A DNA stretch of 64,000 nt, taken from assembly GCA_026724425.1 (NCBI GenBank), contig JAIUCV010000009.1, forward strand, positions 24,445,846 to 24,509,845. The letters run 5' to 3'. Source of the stretch: Erythrophleum ivorense (taxonomy: Eukaryota; Streptophyta; Magnoliopsida; Fabales; Fabaceae). The notes beneath the pieces are model-generated. The model worked only from the letters and a program-made list of their open reading frames with translations, was not told where the DNA came from and did no database searches. Numbering within the stretch: the first letter of the stretch is position 1; every line of letters starts with the position of its first letter. Made by a program: the position numbers and the translations under genes. Below, piece after piece: positions 47,795-58,904 of the stretch.

Positions 47795-49463
47795 ATGTCG
47801 AGGCAATCCTCTGCAAAGAAGAAGCGCACAACAAAGAAAGTTAGTGATCTTGTGGTGAACTTGAACTTTGAAGAAACTCCTCCTAAAGTTCAAAATTTAG
47901 TACATGAAGACATGGCTCAGGAAGGGAATCAAAATTAGTCTATAAAAGAATTTGTAGGCCGTATTATGAAAAGCACTCTATCTCGCATAGTAGTGCCGGA
48001 CTTTCTAGCTGCTAATTTTGAGTTAAAGCCTGTGATGATCTCCATATTACAGCTTAATGGACAATTTACTGATGAGAGGTCCGATGAAGATCCCAACCAT
48101 CATATTCTATCATTTTTGGGAGTGTGTGATTCATTCAAGCAGAATGGGATACCAAGGGATGTTCTGAGATGTAGACTATTCCCACTTTTTCTACAAGGAA
48201 AGGCTAAGGAATGGTTATTGACTCTACCAGAGGGTTCAATTGATACTTGGGATAAGCTAGAGGGAAGGTTCAAAGCTCGCTTCATTCTAAACAATAGAAT
48301 AGCGGATGTCTGTTATGAGCTTATAACTTCAAGCAAGCTTCAGATGAGCACATGTATGCTGCATGATAGAGATACAAACACTTGCTTTGCCAATGCCCGA
48401 GCCATAGGATGGATAACTGTGCCATTGTTTAGAATTTCTGCATGCATCTAACTCTACAAACTAATACAATGTTAGATGCTATTTTAAATGGGCGTTGGGA
48501 TGAAATGCCTGTAGATGATGTTGTTCAGGCATTGGACACATTATCTGAAAGCTATGTGCGAGGAGGAGGTGACAGATGGGTGAGTGCTAATGTTGCCAAT
48601 ACTCAAGAAGACTCCTCTATTCCACTTGCAACTATTCTCTTCGCTTTAAACAAGAGATTTGATATGTTGAAATATCAAGTGTAGCGAAGTTAGCATATGA
48701 ATGTCTGTTCTACTCAAGTGGCCCCAACTACTTGTGAAAATCGTGGGGATCTACACTCAGTGGATTATTGCCCCTTGGCATCTTCAGAATTAGTTAATTA
48801 TGTGGGGAACTTTCTGAAAAATTAGAATCCTTACTCTAATAATTACAATCATGGGTGGCGAAATCATCTAAACTTCTCTTGGAAGCATGGCCCAACATTG
48901 AATCAACTAGCATCTTCTTTAGGCATTAAGCCTACTCAACCACCGGGTTTTGCTCAACCTGTGGGTAAAATGCACCTATTCAAGAACCTAAGATGAATTT
49001 GGAAGATCCCTTGGCTAAATTCATTAGTATCCAAAGTAAGCAAAATGAAGAGCAAGCTCAAGTGAATGCTAGAGTTGACACCTCCTTGAGAAATTTAGAG
49101 TTGCAAATGGGTCAATTAGCTTCAGCAATGAATTCAATGAGACAAGGGGGATTGCTAAGTGATACGGTGCCTAATCCTAGAAGAGAAGGCAAGGAAGAGT
49201 GTAAAGCTATAACTCTTCGAAGTGGAAAAGAGTTACTAAATATTCAAGCACCAAGGGTGGTTAGCCACACACCTACATCAAATGATGTTGTAGAGGATGA
49301 TAAAGGTGAAATTGCTACAGAGGTGAAGAGTGAAGATAAAAGAATAGGAGAAGAATATATGGATGCATCAACTGAAGAGAAGAAAAAAGTGAGTAGTGAA
49401 GAAGTTAAAAAACATATGGATGTTGATAAGGGTGAGAAACAAGGAGAAAACTACAAACACTGA
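47795..49463 (+). pseudogene. gag: gag pseudogene of the Athila-like element
   Basis: The likely start is the ATG at 47795, with a basic N-terminal segment (SSAKKKRTTKK). The frame has a TAG at 47936-47938 and continues in the same frame through the retrotransposon gag domain (about 48000-48300). That domain shows the features FLGVCDSF, FPLFLQGKAKEW and DTWDKLEGRFKARF, typical of Athila gag. A frame change near 48390-48450 moves the reading to 48442-48684, with more breaks before the C-terminal part at 48993-49463. That last part holds the heptad-rich segment after SIQSKQNEEQ and the conserved KAITLRSGKEL motif. Gag forms the virus-like particle. No zinc knuckle was seen, which is usual in this clade. 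The start was chosen because frame and basic N-terminus fit. Confidence 0.85.
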
Positions 49464-49689
49464 CAAGAATAATACCTCCATTACCATTTCCTTAAAGATT
49501 GCAAAAGAAGGTGGAAGATAAGCAATATCAAAAATTTCTGGAAGTGTTCAAGCAACTTCATATAAATATTCCTTTTTTAGAAGCTTTGGAGTACATGCCT
49601 AAGTATGTCAAGTTTTTAAAAGAGATGCTAAGCAAGAAGTGAAGATTTGGTGAATTTGAAACTGTAGCACTTACTGAAGAGTGCAGCAA

Positions 49690-50527
49690 AATAATCAACC
49701 CACAAATTCTAATGAAGTGCAAAGATCCAGGTAACTTCTTTATGCCTTGTAAAATAGGTAATCAATTTCAAGGTAAAACTTTGTGTGATCTTGGAGCCAG
49801 TATAAATCTTATGCCATTATCTATCTTTGAGAAATTGCAACTCGGTGAGGCAAGACCTACTGTAGTAACATTGCAATTAGCAAATCGGACCTTAGCATAT
49901 CCAAGGGGTATAATTAAAGATGTTTTAATGAAAGCTGGTGAGTCATATATCCAGCTGATTTCATTGTTGTAGACTATGAAGAAGATAAAGATAATCCATT
50001 GATTGTTGGCCGTCCATTCTTAGCTACAGCTAGAACTCTTATTGATGTAGAGAAAGGGCAAATAGTGATAAGATTGGGGGATGAGCAGGTGGTGTTTAAC
50101 ATGGAAAAAGCACTAAAATATCCTAGAGATGTTGAAGATTGCCTTAGAGTTTCAGTGATTGATGATTTAGCTCAAGAACAATTTAATACAATAAATAGTT
50201 CACGATCCTATTAAAGCATTATTAATAGGAGTGAAGCATGAGAAGACTAAAGCTAGTTATAAAGTAGCCCAAGTATTTAATTTTTCAACCACTCAGGTTA
50301 AAAAGCATTGGCAAGTGGAATCTTTAGATTTGGCTTCTCGTTCAGTTCCATCTCTTAAGCCTTCAATTGAGCAACCACTAGTTTTTGAGTTAAAACCTCT
50401 CCCTAAGCATCTGAAATATGCATATTTAGGGGATTTAGGGACATTTCCTGTCATCATTTCTACATCATTAGACTCTTATCAAGAACAGAGACTAATTGAA
50501 GTACTAAAGAGTCATAAAAGGCTTTAA
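49690..50527 (+). pseudogene. pol: Aspartic protease and linker region of the Athila pol pseudogene
   Basis: The protease core lies at 49712-49972 and 49999-50214, joined by a frameshift near 49970-50000. The active-site motif is DLGASINLMP (from 49787), the Athila form of the D(T/S)G motif. The second half has the flap-following motif IVGRPFLATARTLIDV. The linker to RT (50231-50527) has FELKPLPKHLKYAYLGD and FPVIISTSL, the conserved block before RT in this clade. A stop follows at 50525-50527. The protease would cleave the Gag-Pol polyprotein. This copy is broken. Confidence 0.85.
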
Positions 50528-50568
50528 GTTGAACAATTATAGATATCAAAGGGATAAGCCCTTCCATT

Positions 50569-51840
50569 GTGTTGCATAAAATTTTATTGAAGGAAGATCA
50601 TAAACCATCTATAGAGAATCAAAGGAGGCTTAACCCGATGATGAAGGAAGTTGTCAAGAAAGAAATCATCAAGTGGCTTGATGTTGGAATCATTTATCCA
50701 ATTTCAGATAGTGTGTGGGTCAGTTCGGTACAGTGCTTCCCTAAGAAAGGGGGAATGACAGTTGTGGCAAATGAAAAAGAAGAATTAATTTCTACAAGAA
50801 CTGTCACCAGATGGCGAGTATGTATAGACTATCAGAAATTAAACACAGCCACTTGAAAAGATCATTTTCCTCTCCCCTTCATTAACCAAATGCTTGATAG
50901 GCTAGCGGGGAAGGAATATTTTTATTTTTTGGATGGTTATTCAGGGTATAACCAAATTTCTATAGCACCTGAAAACTAAGAGAAAACAACTTTTACCTGT
51001 CCCTATGGCACTTTTGCTTTCAGGATAATGCCATTTGGGTTGTGTAATGCACCGGCAACCTTTCAAAGGTGCATGACATCAATTTTTTCTGATTTCATTA
51101 AAGATATCATGGAGATCTTTATGGATGACTTCTCTATCTTTGGTGATTTATTTGAAGTTTTTTTGAAGAATCTCTCTAAGGTGCTTAAAAGGTGTGAGGA
51201 GACTGATTTAGTTTTGAATTGGGAAAAATGCCATTTCATGGTGAAGGAGGGAATAATATTAGGACACAAGGTATCTAAGGAAGGTTTGGAAGTAGATCGG
51301 GCCAAGACATCACTGATTGAGAAGTTACCATCTCCTACTAATGTCAAAGGAGTCAGAAGTTTTCTCAAGCATATGGGTTTCTATAGAAGACTCATCAAGG
51401 ATTTTTCAAAAATTTCGAAGCTCTTGTGCAAGCTATTAGAAAAGGATACTAAGTTCCTTTTTTATGATGATTGTTTGAAAAGTTTTGAAGAGTTGAAACA
51501 AAAGCTAGTAGCTGCACTTGTAATAGTTGCTCCGAATTGGTCATTGCCTTTTGATATCATGTGCAATGCAAGTGACTATACAGTAGGAGCTATTCTTGGA
51601 CAAAGGTGAGATTGAGTTTTTTATCCTATCTACTATGCCAACAGGATATTAGTGAATGCTCAGGTAAATTATTCCAATACTGAGAAAGAAATGTTAGCTA
51701 TTGTTTTTGCTTTTGAGAAGTTCAGAGTTTATCTGTTGGGAGTTAGAGTTGTTGTACACACTGATCATGATGCTATTAAATATTTGTTGAGAAAGAATGA
51801 GTCTAAACCTAGACTGATTAGGTGGGTTTTATTACTTTAG
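50569..51840 (+). pseudogene. pol: Reverse transcriptase and RNase H region of the Athila pol pseudogene
   Basis: One reading frame runs throughout, interrupted by TGA (50854-50856), TAA (50977-50979), TGA (51607-51609) and TAG (51838-51840). RT landmarks in order are RWRVCIDYQKLNTAT, FLDGYSGYNQI, PFGLCNAPATFQ and the catalytic FMDDFSIFG (51118-51144; FMDD corresponds to YXDD). RNase H follows with LPFDIMCNASDYTVGAILGQ, where Asn replaces the usual first catalytic Asp, then NTEKEMLAIVFAFEKFR and VVHTDHDAIKYLL. The interrupting codons fit C-to-T or G-to-A changes of CGA, CAA and CAG. The enzyme would copy element RNA into DNA inside the particle. Confidence 0.9.
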
Positions 51841-51858
51841 GAGTTTGATTTACATGTA

Positions 51859-53281
51859 GTGGATAGGAAAGGAAGTGAAAACCTAGTGGCTGATCAACTT
51901 TCTAGGTTGGATCATGAGCATGTTAGTGACAATAGGCTTGTGAATGATGCTTTTCTTGATGAATGCATTATGGTTGCTAATTTGCTGAATGTACCTTGGT
52001 ATGCTGATATAGCAAATTATATTGTCTGTGAAGTTTTACCTCCTGAATTAAACTATTATCAAAAGAAGAAATTCTTAAGTGAGGTCAAGCTTTACATTTG
52101 GGATGAGCCTTATTTGTTCAAAAGATGTGTAGATGGAGTTCTTAGGAAGTGTTTTCCTGAGATTGAACAACATGAAATTTTGCTTACATGTCATGCATCA
52201 CCATTTAGGAGACATTTTAGTGGTCAGAAAATTGCTTTTAAAGTATTGCAATTCGATTTTTATTGGCCTACATTGTTTAAGGATTCTCATTTTTTTGTTT
52301 CTCACTATGATGCTTGTCAAAGATCCAATAATATTTCTAAAAGATATGAACTTCCTCAAACCAGTATCTTTGAAGTAGAGTTATTTGATTTATGGGAAAT
52401 TGATTTTATGGGTCCCTTTGTTTCTTCTAGAGGCTAACAATATATCTTAGTGGCTATTGAGTATGTGAGTAAGTGGGTTGAGGTGGTAGCTTACCAACAT
52501 AATGATGCTCAAACAAAGGTGCGATTTGTAAAGAAAAATATTTTTTCTCGTTTTGGCACCCCTAGAGCTATTATTAGTGATGGTGGAAATTTTAATAACC
52601 GCTTGTTTAAAAATTTGCTGGAAAAATATGGAGTTCACCACAAAATAGTTTTAGCTTACCATCCTCAGACCAACGGCCTCTGTGAAGTATCTAATAGGGA
52701 GATCAAAAGAATTTTGGAAAAAATAGTAAGTATTAATAGGAAAGATTAGTCTGATAAGCTAGATAAAGCTTTATGGGCATATAGGATAGCTTACAAAACA
52801 CCAATTGTTATGTCTCCATATCAATTAGTGTTTTGGTAAAGCTTGTCATTTACCTTTGGAACTTGAGTATAAAGCTTTTTGGCCTATAAAGAAGTTGAAT
52901 TTGGATTATAAAGATGCTAGTGAGAAGAGGTTGTTGGACCTTAATGAACTTCATGAATTTAGGTTACAAGCTTATGAGAGTTCTAGGTTATATAAGGAAA
53001 AGACAAAGATTTTGCATGATAGGAAGATTTTAAAAAGGGATTTGATACCTGGTGATTTAGTGTTATTGTATAATTCTCGTTTGAGGTTGTTCCCAAGAAA
53101 GCTTAAATTAAGGTGGTCTAGTCCTTTTAAGGTTGTGTCTACCACTACCTTTGGTGCCATTGAAATTTAAGATGAGAAAAGTGGAGAAACTTTTAAGGTA
53201 AATGGCCAACGCTTGAAGCATTACCTTGGTGGACCGGTGGACAGGATGAAAGAAAATGTGCAACTCCAAGATTTTTCATAA
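51859..53281 (+). pseudogene. pol: Integrase region of the Athila pol pseudogene
   Basis: Continues in the RT frame (KGSENLVADQLSRLDHEH, the junction typical of gypsy pol) to the integrase. The zinc-binding HHCC domain (about 52160-52330) ends SHYDACQR, where Tyr replaces the first Cys. The catalytic core has WEIDFMGPF, ISDGGNF and NGLCEVSNREIK, the D,D(35)E residues. Stops fall at 52435-52437 and 52747-52749, and a frameshift near 52840 moves reading to 52856-53170. The C-terminal domain shows GDLVLLYNSRLRLFPRKLK and WSSPFKVVS. Past a TAA at 53168-53170 the sequence still encodes the expected tail to about 53281. Integrase inserts the DNA copy into the genome. No chromodomain is seen. Confidence 0.9.
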
Positions 53282-53984
53282 AAGTGTCAAGATAGTATAG
53301 CTGAAAGACTTTAAACTTAGCGCTTTTGGGAGGCAACCCAAGTGTCTTTTGCTTTGTTCATTTCTTAGTTCATTAGATAGTTTCCTGTAGGTTTAATTGC
53401 TTGTTTTTATTTTGTAGATGGAGCAAATCTTCTTCCCAAAGAATCTTTTGGTTGATAAGCATGAGGATGGATTGATTCAATGGGCAACACTCTCATAAAA
53501 AGGGGGAGTATTTCTTAACCTATTTAATTTACTTAATGATGATGTTGAAGTTTGAAGTTTGTTAATGATGAATTGTTTTCTTCATATGTTATGAGGGAAA
53601 ATGTTGGTTTATTTATGGGGAGTTGAATTGAGTGAGGTTTGGTTATGACTTGTTCAGATTTTGTGAAACTTGGAAGAAAAATTCGAATCAGTTACTGATA
53701 TCTGCTTCAGTTATGGTTAGCGATAGCATCCCTGTTTTTAGCGATCACTAATCTCTGCAGTCGATTTTCCCTATATTTTCCTAAAGTGCTTAATGCGGTA
53801 GCATTGTTTTGGGAACGGAACAACATATTTTAAGTTTAGTTGGGTTAGCTATCGCTACCTCAATTTTAGCGGTAGCTAAAAATGCTGCAGACTCCTTCCC
53901 ATATATTTTCCGAAATAGCATGATGCGATGGCTTTTTATTGAGCATGTGGCTGCATCTTTTCTTGTTTTATCTTTGTGTAAAAT
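53282..53984 (+). other. Spacer after pol with duplicated AGCGATAGC-rich segment
   Basis: Non-coding part of the element. It has a PPT-like run (aaaaagggggag, about 53497-53508). Two similar segments of about 100 bases (53705-53806 and about 53845-53945) each contain tagcg-type motifs (gttagcgatagc, gcggtagc, gctatcgctacc, tagcggtagcta), followed by ctgcag, a ccctatattttcc or cccatatattttcc string and a tgcg(g/a)t(a/g)gc motif. Confidence 0.5.
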
Positions 53985-54165
53985 AAAATAATAATAATAA
54001 TATAAAAAAATTTAAAATTTAAAAAAATTTAAAAAAATAATATAATAAAAAAGTTTTAAATTAAAAAAAATTATTATTAAAATTAAAAAAAATAAAAATT
54101 AATTAAAAAATAAAAAAAGTTAACAATTAATTTTTATAAAAAAAAAAATATAGGTTTTCCTTTTC
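53985..54165. repeat. Extremely AT-rich low-complexity tract
   Basis: About 180 bases almost without G or C: runs of a, aat and taa triplets on the plus strand. It separates the post-pol spacer from the organelle-like segment. Confidence 0.8.
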
Positions 54166-54169
54166 ATTT

Positions 54170-55145
54170 TTTCACCCTTGCCGTCGCACCCAACCCCAAT
54201 CCAATCCTTCCACAGTCCGTCAAAGAGTATACTGCCCTGTCCTCCTTCGTTTAATAAAGTAGGCGTCGAGAGTGGGGGCAAGTCCTCCATTTCGTTAGGT
54301 CCCCTACTTTCCGATCCTGAACTCAACTCAAATGCGAACTCCTGGCAACTTAAGCACAGCATCTATTGGATATAACAAAGAGAACTCGTTGCTAATCTAG
54401 GGATAATAAGGCCAACGTTGTTTAATAAAAGAAGAGTTAGCTCGATTCCTTGCTCAGGTACACTTTACACTAAGCCAATCATAGAAGCAACTACATCAAC
54501 AATGGAATTGCCTGACTCTATTGCTTGTCTTTCTTTTCCTAGTTAGTTTTCTACCAGTTATGTCTTAAATGCTTGATAAGCTCTTTATGAACGAAGTGAG
54601 ACTATTACGGTCAGGTATAAGCACTAATTTTCTATCTATTGGAAAAAGAGAGGGTTTAGACTACAGTGAGTGAGTGGCCCCACTAGGAGTAGAATCAGAG
54701 CTGCTTGGCATCCCTCGTGGTTGAATTCTTGAATTCGTGCATCCCTTCTACTTTATACCCCTTCTTCTCTGCATGCTAAGGCTCAGTCTTTCTAGATATT
54801 ATAGTTACCCATTCTTCCCCTCTAGGCTAACTTTACTCACTTTCATCACTACTCCTTGGAATGTGCCTATTCACTATTCCTCTTTCAAGCCTTATGATAA
54901 GTGAGAAGAAGTAGGTTTATATATCATACTCATTCGATTCTTTTCCTGCCTTCCTTATCAGCCAACTGTTCGAGTTTCCCTTTTTCTACCGGGCAAAGCT
55001 GTAAAAGTGGCTTCACCCTCTTTGCCCACCCTAAACAGATTTTCAGAGAAGCGTTAACTAGAAGAGGTAGGGTCAGGAGGATTCCTAGGATTTCTATCTA
55101 TCTATTCGTAAAGAGAAAGGGACTTACCTTGCTTGCTCGCTAATC
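54170..55145. other. Foreign-looking segment inside the element, possibly mitochondrial DNA (NUMT)
   Basis: About 1 kb with clearly higher GC and evenly mixed sequence, unlike the AT-rich DNA either side. It has no similarity to Athila internal sequence and no long open frame; the longest frame is 80 codons (54901-55143) without recognised domains. Phrases such as gttaggtcccctactttccg, ttatgaacgaagtgagacta and aagagaaagggacttacc have the texture of plant mitochondrial intergenic DNA. The assignment is by texture only. A piece of another transposon or a captured host sequence is also possible. Confidence 0.4.
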
Positions 55146-56200
55146 ATTGGTTGTTTTGCATTTCAATTTTTGAATTTTTGGGTGTTTCTTTTGCCTCGTA
55201 TTCTCTGTCCTGTGTATGCACTCATTTTGGTTTTTCTACTGGTAACAACTTGCATTCTTTGTTTTTCTTTTTCATCAACTATGTAAAGGTATAGTTTGTT
55301 GTTCTGACTTCTTTTGCTGCTTTATTATGTTGCTAGGATTCTATGGTTTGTAATTTAAATGGGTTTTGTTCATGACATGAATTGTCGATGGAATTAAATG
55401 GTGATTTAGCATTCAATTTAGGCACTGTTGAGCATGCTGGGGGCTGTTATTGTTAAATGGAGGGCCATTTGTTTATGATTAATTGTTGTGTCACATTGAA
55501 GCTATGAGCATGAGAGGACTAATCTTGAAAAATTAGTGGATATTCAAATTGGTAGATTTTAATTGTTGGGGCATTTTTATTGGGTGTACTGGCTATTGAC
55601 ATTTAGTTGCAGATTGAGCTTGGTATATGCCAGTTTTGTGTTGGTGGCTATTTATGGAGTTTCAAATTTTCTTGCTTAGGATATTTTTTTGTTTATTGGA
55701 ACTAATGTGAGCTAAATACTTTTCATGATTTGTTGTTAAATCAGTGGGTATAAATTCATGTTACAATTTTGACTCTTGGTTGTATGTTGCTCAAATACTT
55801 CAAGCTCTTCCATTTTCGCATATTTTTTATGAACATTGATGCAAAAGTCTAGTCTTGTTTAGTTCAATTAAGCGCTCATTTATGTGAATTTTCTATGAGG
55901 GATACTCTGTTTTTATTGATGTCAATCTTCAATTTATCATGCTTGCTGTAATTGATGTTTGAGTCACTTTGTTTGGGTTGCTCTATTCTTCCTATATTAA
56001 TAAGCATGATAATTTTGAACTTTCATTTTTACATGCATCTGACTAAGATGTTCTTTCACCATTTGCTGGCTATGTGTGTTGCATTTCTAGTTTCTATGTA
56101 TTTTGCAATGTAGTCTTGAATAATCAATGTTTTTGTGCGGGTTGTTGAAAAAGTTTCAAATCTTTTATAAATGTTTTTAAATCTGATTTTCACTTGCAGC
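55146..56200 (+). other. T-rich leader/intron-like region before the third ORF
   Basis: Strongly T-rich on the plus strand with intron texture, ending in a splice-acceptor-like site cacttgcag (AG at 56198-56199) three bases before the ATG at 56202. The third ORF of Athila-type elements is thought to be expressed from a spliced RNA, and this layout fits. The matching donor was not identified. Confidence 0.45.
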
Positions 56201-56201
56201 C

Positions 56202-57655
56202 ATGTGTCCAAAAAGATCAGTCACTAAGAAGGATGGGGAACTTGCTATTTCAGAACAATGACAAATGCCATCTAGAGTTTCAAAATCTCAGAGCAAACCT
56301 ACTGCATCCAAGAATTCTTCGAAAGCTAAGTCTGTTGATCCTGAGGTTCCAAGGATGAAGCAAGCTAAGAAATCTGTCACTTCTACTTTCAAACGGCAGT
56401 TGATCCTGAGGTTTCAAGGATGAAGCAAGCTAAGAAATCTGTCACTTCTACTTTCAAACGACAAAGGGTTGTCCATTCTAAGAGTGACGAAGAAGTAGAT
56501 ATTCCCACTGCATTGTATGATCCTAAAGTTTTTCTAAATCAAGATGCTGTAGATTGGTTTACTAATCAAATTTTTGGCAAGAAGTTTTTCCAGGATTGGT
56601 TCTATGCCTTATCCCCATTGGATAGCCCATATTCAAAGTTTCACAAACACCAATGGGATCGGTTCTTTGAAAGGCCTGACAATGCTATATGTCTTATTGT
56701 TCGCCAGTTTTATGCAAATGCTAAATGGCATGTGGACAATCTGTATTAGATAAGGAAGAAAAGAGTTCTCATAGATTAAGATGTGATCCGAGAGCATTAT
56801 ACGCTTCCTTCTGTGGAGAAATGTGCTTATCAAGAAATGATGCAAGATTTAACAAAAGTGGATTACAATCAAGTGGCAAGGAAGTTGACCACAAGAGGCT
56901 AAGGGAAATAGAATCATGGATTGAAGTACCATGAACTACATAAGGAAGCAAGATTTTGGGTCACTTTCATTTCACGTAATGTCTTACCAAGCTCCCATAA
57001 CACAATTATCACTCGAAGTAGGGCGTTGTTGGTGTATTGTATCATGGAAGATTTAGATATTGATTTACCTCCTCTCATTCTCAAGAGCTTAAAGTTTGTT
57101 TATTCATCTGTGAAGAAGTCCCTACCTTTCCCTTTCATGATTTTAGGTATTATCATCAACAAGATTGTTGGGATTTTTACTAATCAAGAGGAGCAATTAT
57201 ATCCCATTGGTGGTGTCACTTATCAATCATTGAAGGCAGAAGAAGAAGATTTCTTGGGGGAAGATAAAGAGGATGACGATCATCCAGCTGAACCTTTATT
57301 GCATGAACAAGAACCTATCCAAGAACAACCTGAGATTTCCTTAGAGGCCACTTCACAGGATAGGATGGTTCAACTCTTGCAAGATAATATTGTGCAGCAA
57401 GGCCTCATTCTGAAAAAACAAGAACAGCTTGAGCAATAATGTGAGACGATGACATAGAAGATTTATTTGTTGCTTCTATTTCATGATGAGCTGACGTCTC
57501 AAATGGTACGAGTTATTAATCTTTTGCAACCTCAACAGCAGCTTGGGGTGCACTCAAGGCAATCAGAAGGTTTGGAAGTGGATGCACAGTGGATAGATGC
57601 TAGTGTGGGTATGACTGATAGTGCACAAGAGTACTCCTCAACTAGGGAGGAGTGA
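56202..57655 (+). pseudogene. Third ORF of the Athila-like element (env-position, putative plant transposon protein family), broken
   Basis: The start is taken at the ATG at 56202, just after a splice-acceptor-like site. The N-terminus is basic and Ser-rich. The frame has a TGA at 56259-56261 and is shifted by a 65-bp tandem duplication (56334-56463). Downstream, one frame from 56420 to 57655 carries all remaining similarity, with stops at 56747-56749, around 56900 and at 57437-57439. Landmarks are the motif VRQFYANAKWHV, then FWVTFISRNVLPSSHNTIIT and SRALLVYCIMEDLDIDLPPL, the pattern of the 'putative plant transposon protein' family found after pol in Athila/Calypso-type elements, and an acidic/Gln-rich C-terminal part. 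The family is often called env-like by position. No transmembrane segment or envelope function is evident here. Confidence 0.75.
56334..56463 (+). repeat. 65-bp tandem duplication within the third ORF
   Basis: The two units, 56334-56398 and 56399-56463, start gttgatcctgaggtt and differ at only two positions. The length is not a multiple of three, so the duplication shifts the frame. The ATG at 56202 and the downstream frame agree again if the extra 65 bases are discounted, which shows that the duplication came after the frame was functional. Confidence 0.9.
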
Positions 57656-58332
57656 TTATCATTATGATGACTATTTTGTGCAGAAAGATTTGACTTTGTC
57701 TTCTGTCTTGTTTTTGTTGTTTACTTAGTTAATTAGTAGTTAGATACTTGTATTTGTGCTTTCTTCCTTTATTTTCTTTAGCTTAGTGGATAACTGTTTA
57801 GGAATTCTTATTGTCCTGATTGACGCATGATAGATCTATGCTTACCTATCTCTTTTGGCTTTTATGTATACAGATGGAAGGTTCTGATGCATATTTGCTT
57901 CTCTCCTTCTCTCTTTTCTTTCTTCTCCGTACCTTTAAGGAAGTCTCAGTATCTCATCTCTTCTGCCTCCTTTACTCGTTGTCATGTTTATTCACACTGA
58001 GGATAATGTGTGATTTAAGTGTGGGGGAGAGGTGTTTACTAAAGTTGGTTTTTGTGTGTATATATATTAAAGAATGAAGATTTATGAGAAAGCAATAGAA
58101 TGGCTACAATGTTTTTGAAGATTTAATTGAGATTAATTTCCCACTTATTTTTTTATGGCAATTCTTGTGGCAAGTAGTTAAAACTTGTGTGATTTAGTTG
58201 TAGGAGCATAAAGTGATCGAATTGGTTAAGTTCTAATATAATTTGATTGCGGTCTTGCTCATGAATTCTTATAATGGGATTGGGGTTGTTGATTAGAAGA
58301 GAGATATTCCTTTTTGGCTAAAAAAAAAGGAA

Positions 58333-58372
<40 letters not shown>

Positions 58373-58884
58373 ATGATAGAGATTCTTCTCCTTTAGTGGA
58401 AGCTACCTAGTAACTGGGGGTTTTCATCACCAATGTTAGCTCTCGCGTAAAACAGTAGTGGAACCTATGAGTATGCATAGCACCCTAACTATGTCATTTT
58501 AGTCTAAGTAACTGGGTGGCTTCATTACAAATGTTGCCATTTGCGTAAAAAAGACTTAGGAGACAAGGGAAGAAAATCTCTATTTAAGAAAAAATGGAAA
58601 AGAAGAAAATGATACTTATGGAAAGCAATAAAAGAAGTGGATGATCTCTTCTAGTTTAGAATTTTAATTTTCATTTTATGAGTGCATGGGTTGGCCTTGC
58701 AAATTGTATTGGAAATGTGTAAATTATGAAGTTAAGTCACACTTGTTTAGCTTCTTAGTTACACAAGGTTGTTGGATTCAAGCATGAGGGAACTTTAAGC
58801 TAGAATTAAATGTTCTGAGATATTGTGTTGTTTTATTGTTTGTTTTCAAAGTATGGATAAGTGAGTTTTGCTTGAGGACAAGCA
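57656..58884 (+). other. 3' non-coding region of the element
   Basis: Contains an internal polypurine-tract-like motif (gatttaagtgtgggggagag, about 58011-58030), an (AT)n microsatellite (about 58341-58369) and two related segments of about 48 bases (58409-58460 and 58505-58555: agtaactggg...ttca..acaaatgtt...gcgtaaaa). An 85-codon frame at 57820-58077 is hydrophobic but crosses the purine motif and is not called. Confidence 0.55.
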
Positions 58885-58904
58885 ATTGTCTAAGTGTGGG
58901 GGAG
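58885..58904 (+). promoter_or_regulatory. Polypurine tract adjoining the 3' LTR
   Basis: The run gtgtgggggag ends exactly at the first base of the 3' LTR (58905). It is the plus-strand priming site for reverse transcription, and its position confirms the LTR boundary. The preceding bases gaggacaagcaattgtctaa resemble those before the internal copy at about 58011-58030. Confidence 0.85.

Noticed and set aside
54901..55143. 80-codon open frame in the organelle-like segment
   Set aside because: No recognised organellar or nuclear protein features; it is treated as a chance frame in GC-richer DNA.
57820..58077. 85-codon hydrophobic open frame after the third ORF, considered as a transmembrane envelope segment
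   Set aside because: Not in continuity with the third ORF, it runs across the internal purine motif and has only a Phe/Leu/Ser-rich character expected from T-rich DNA.
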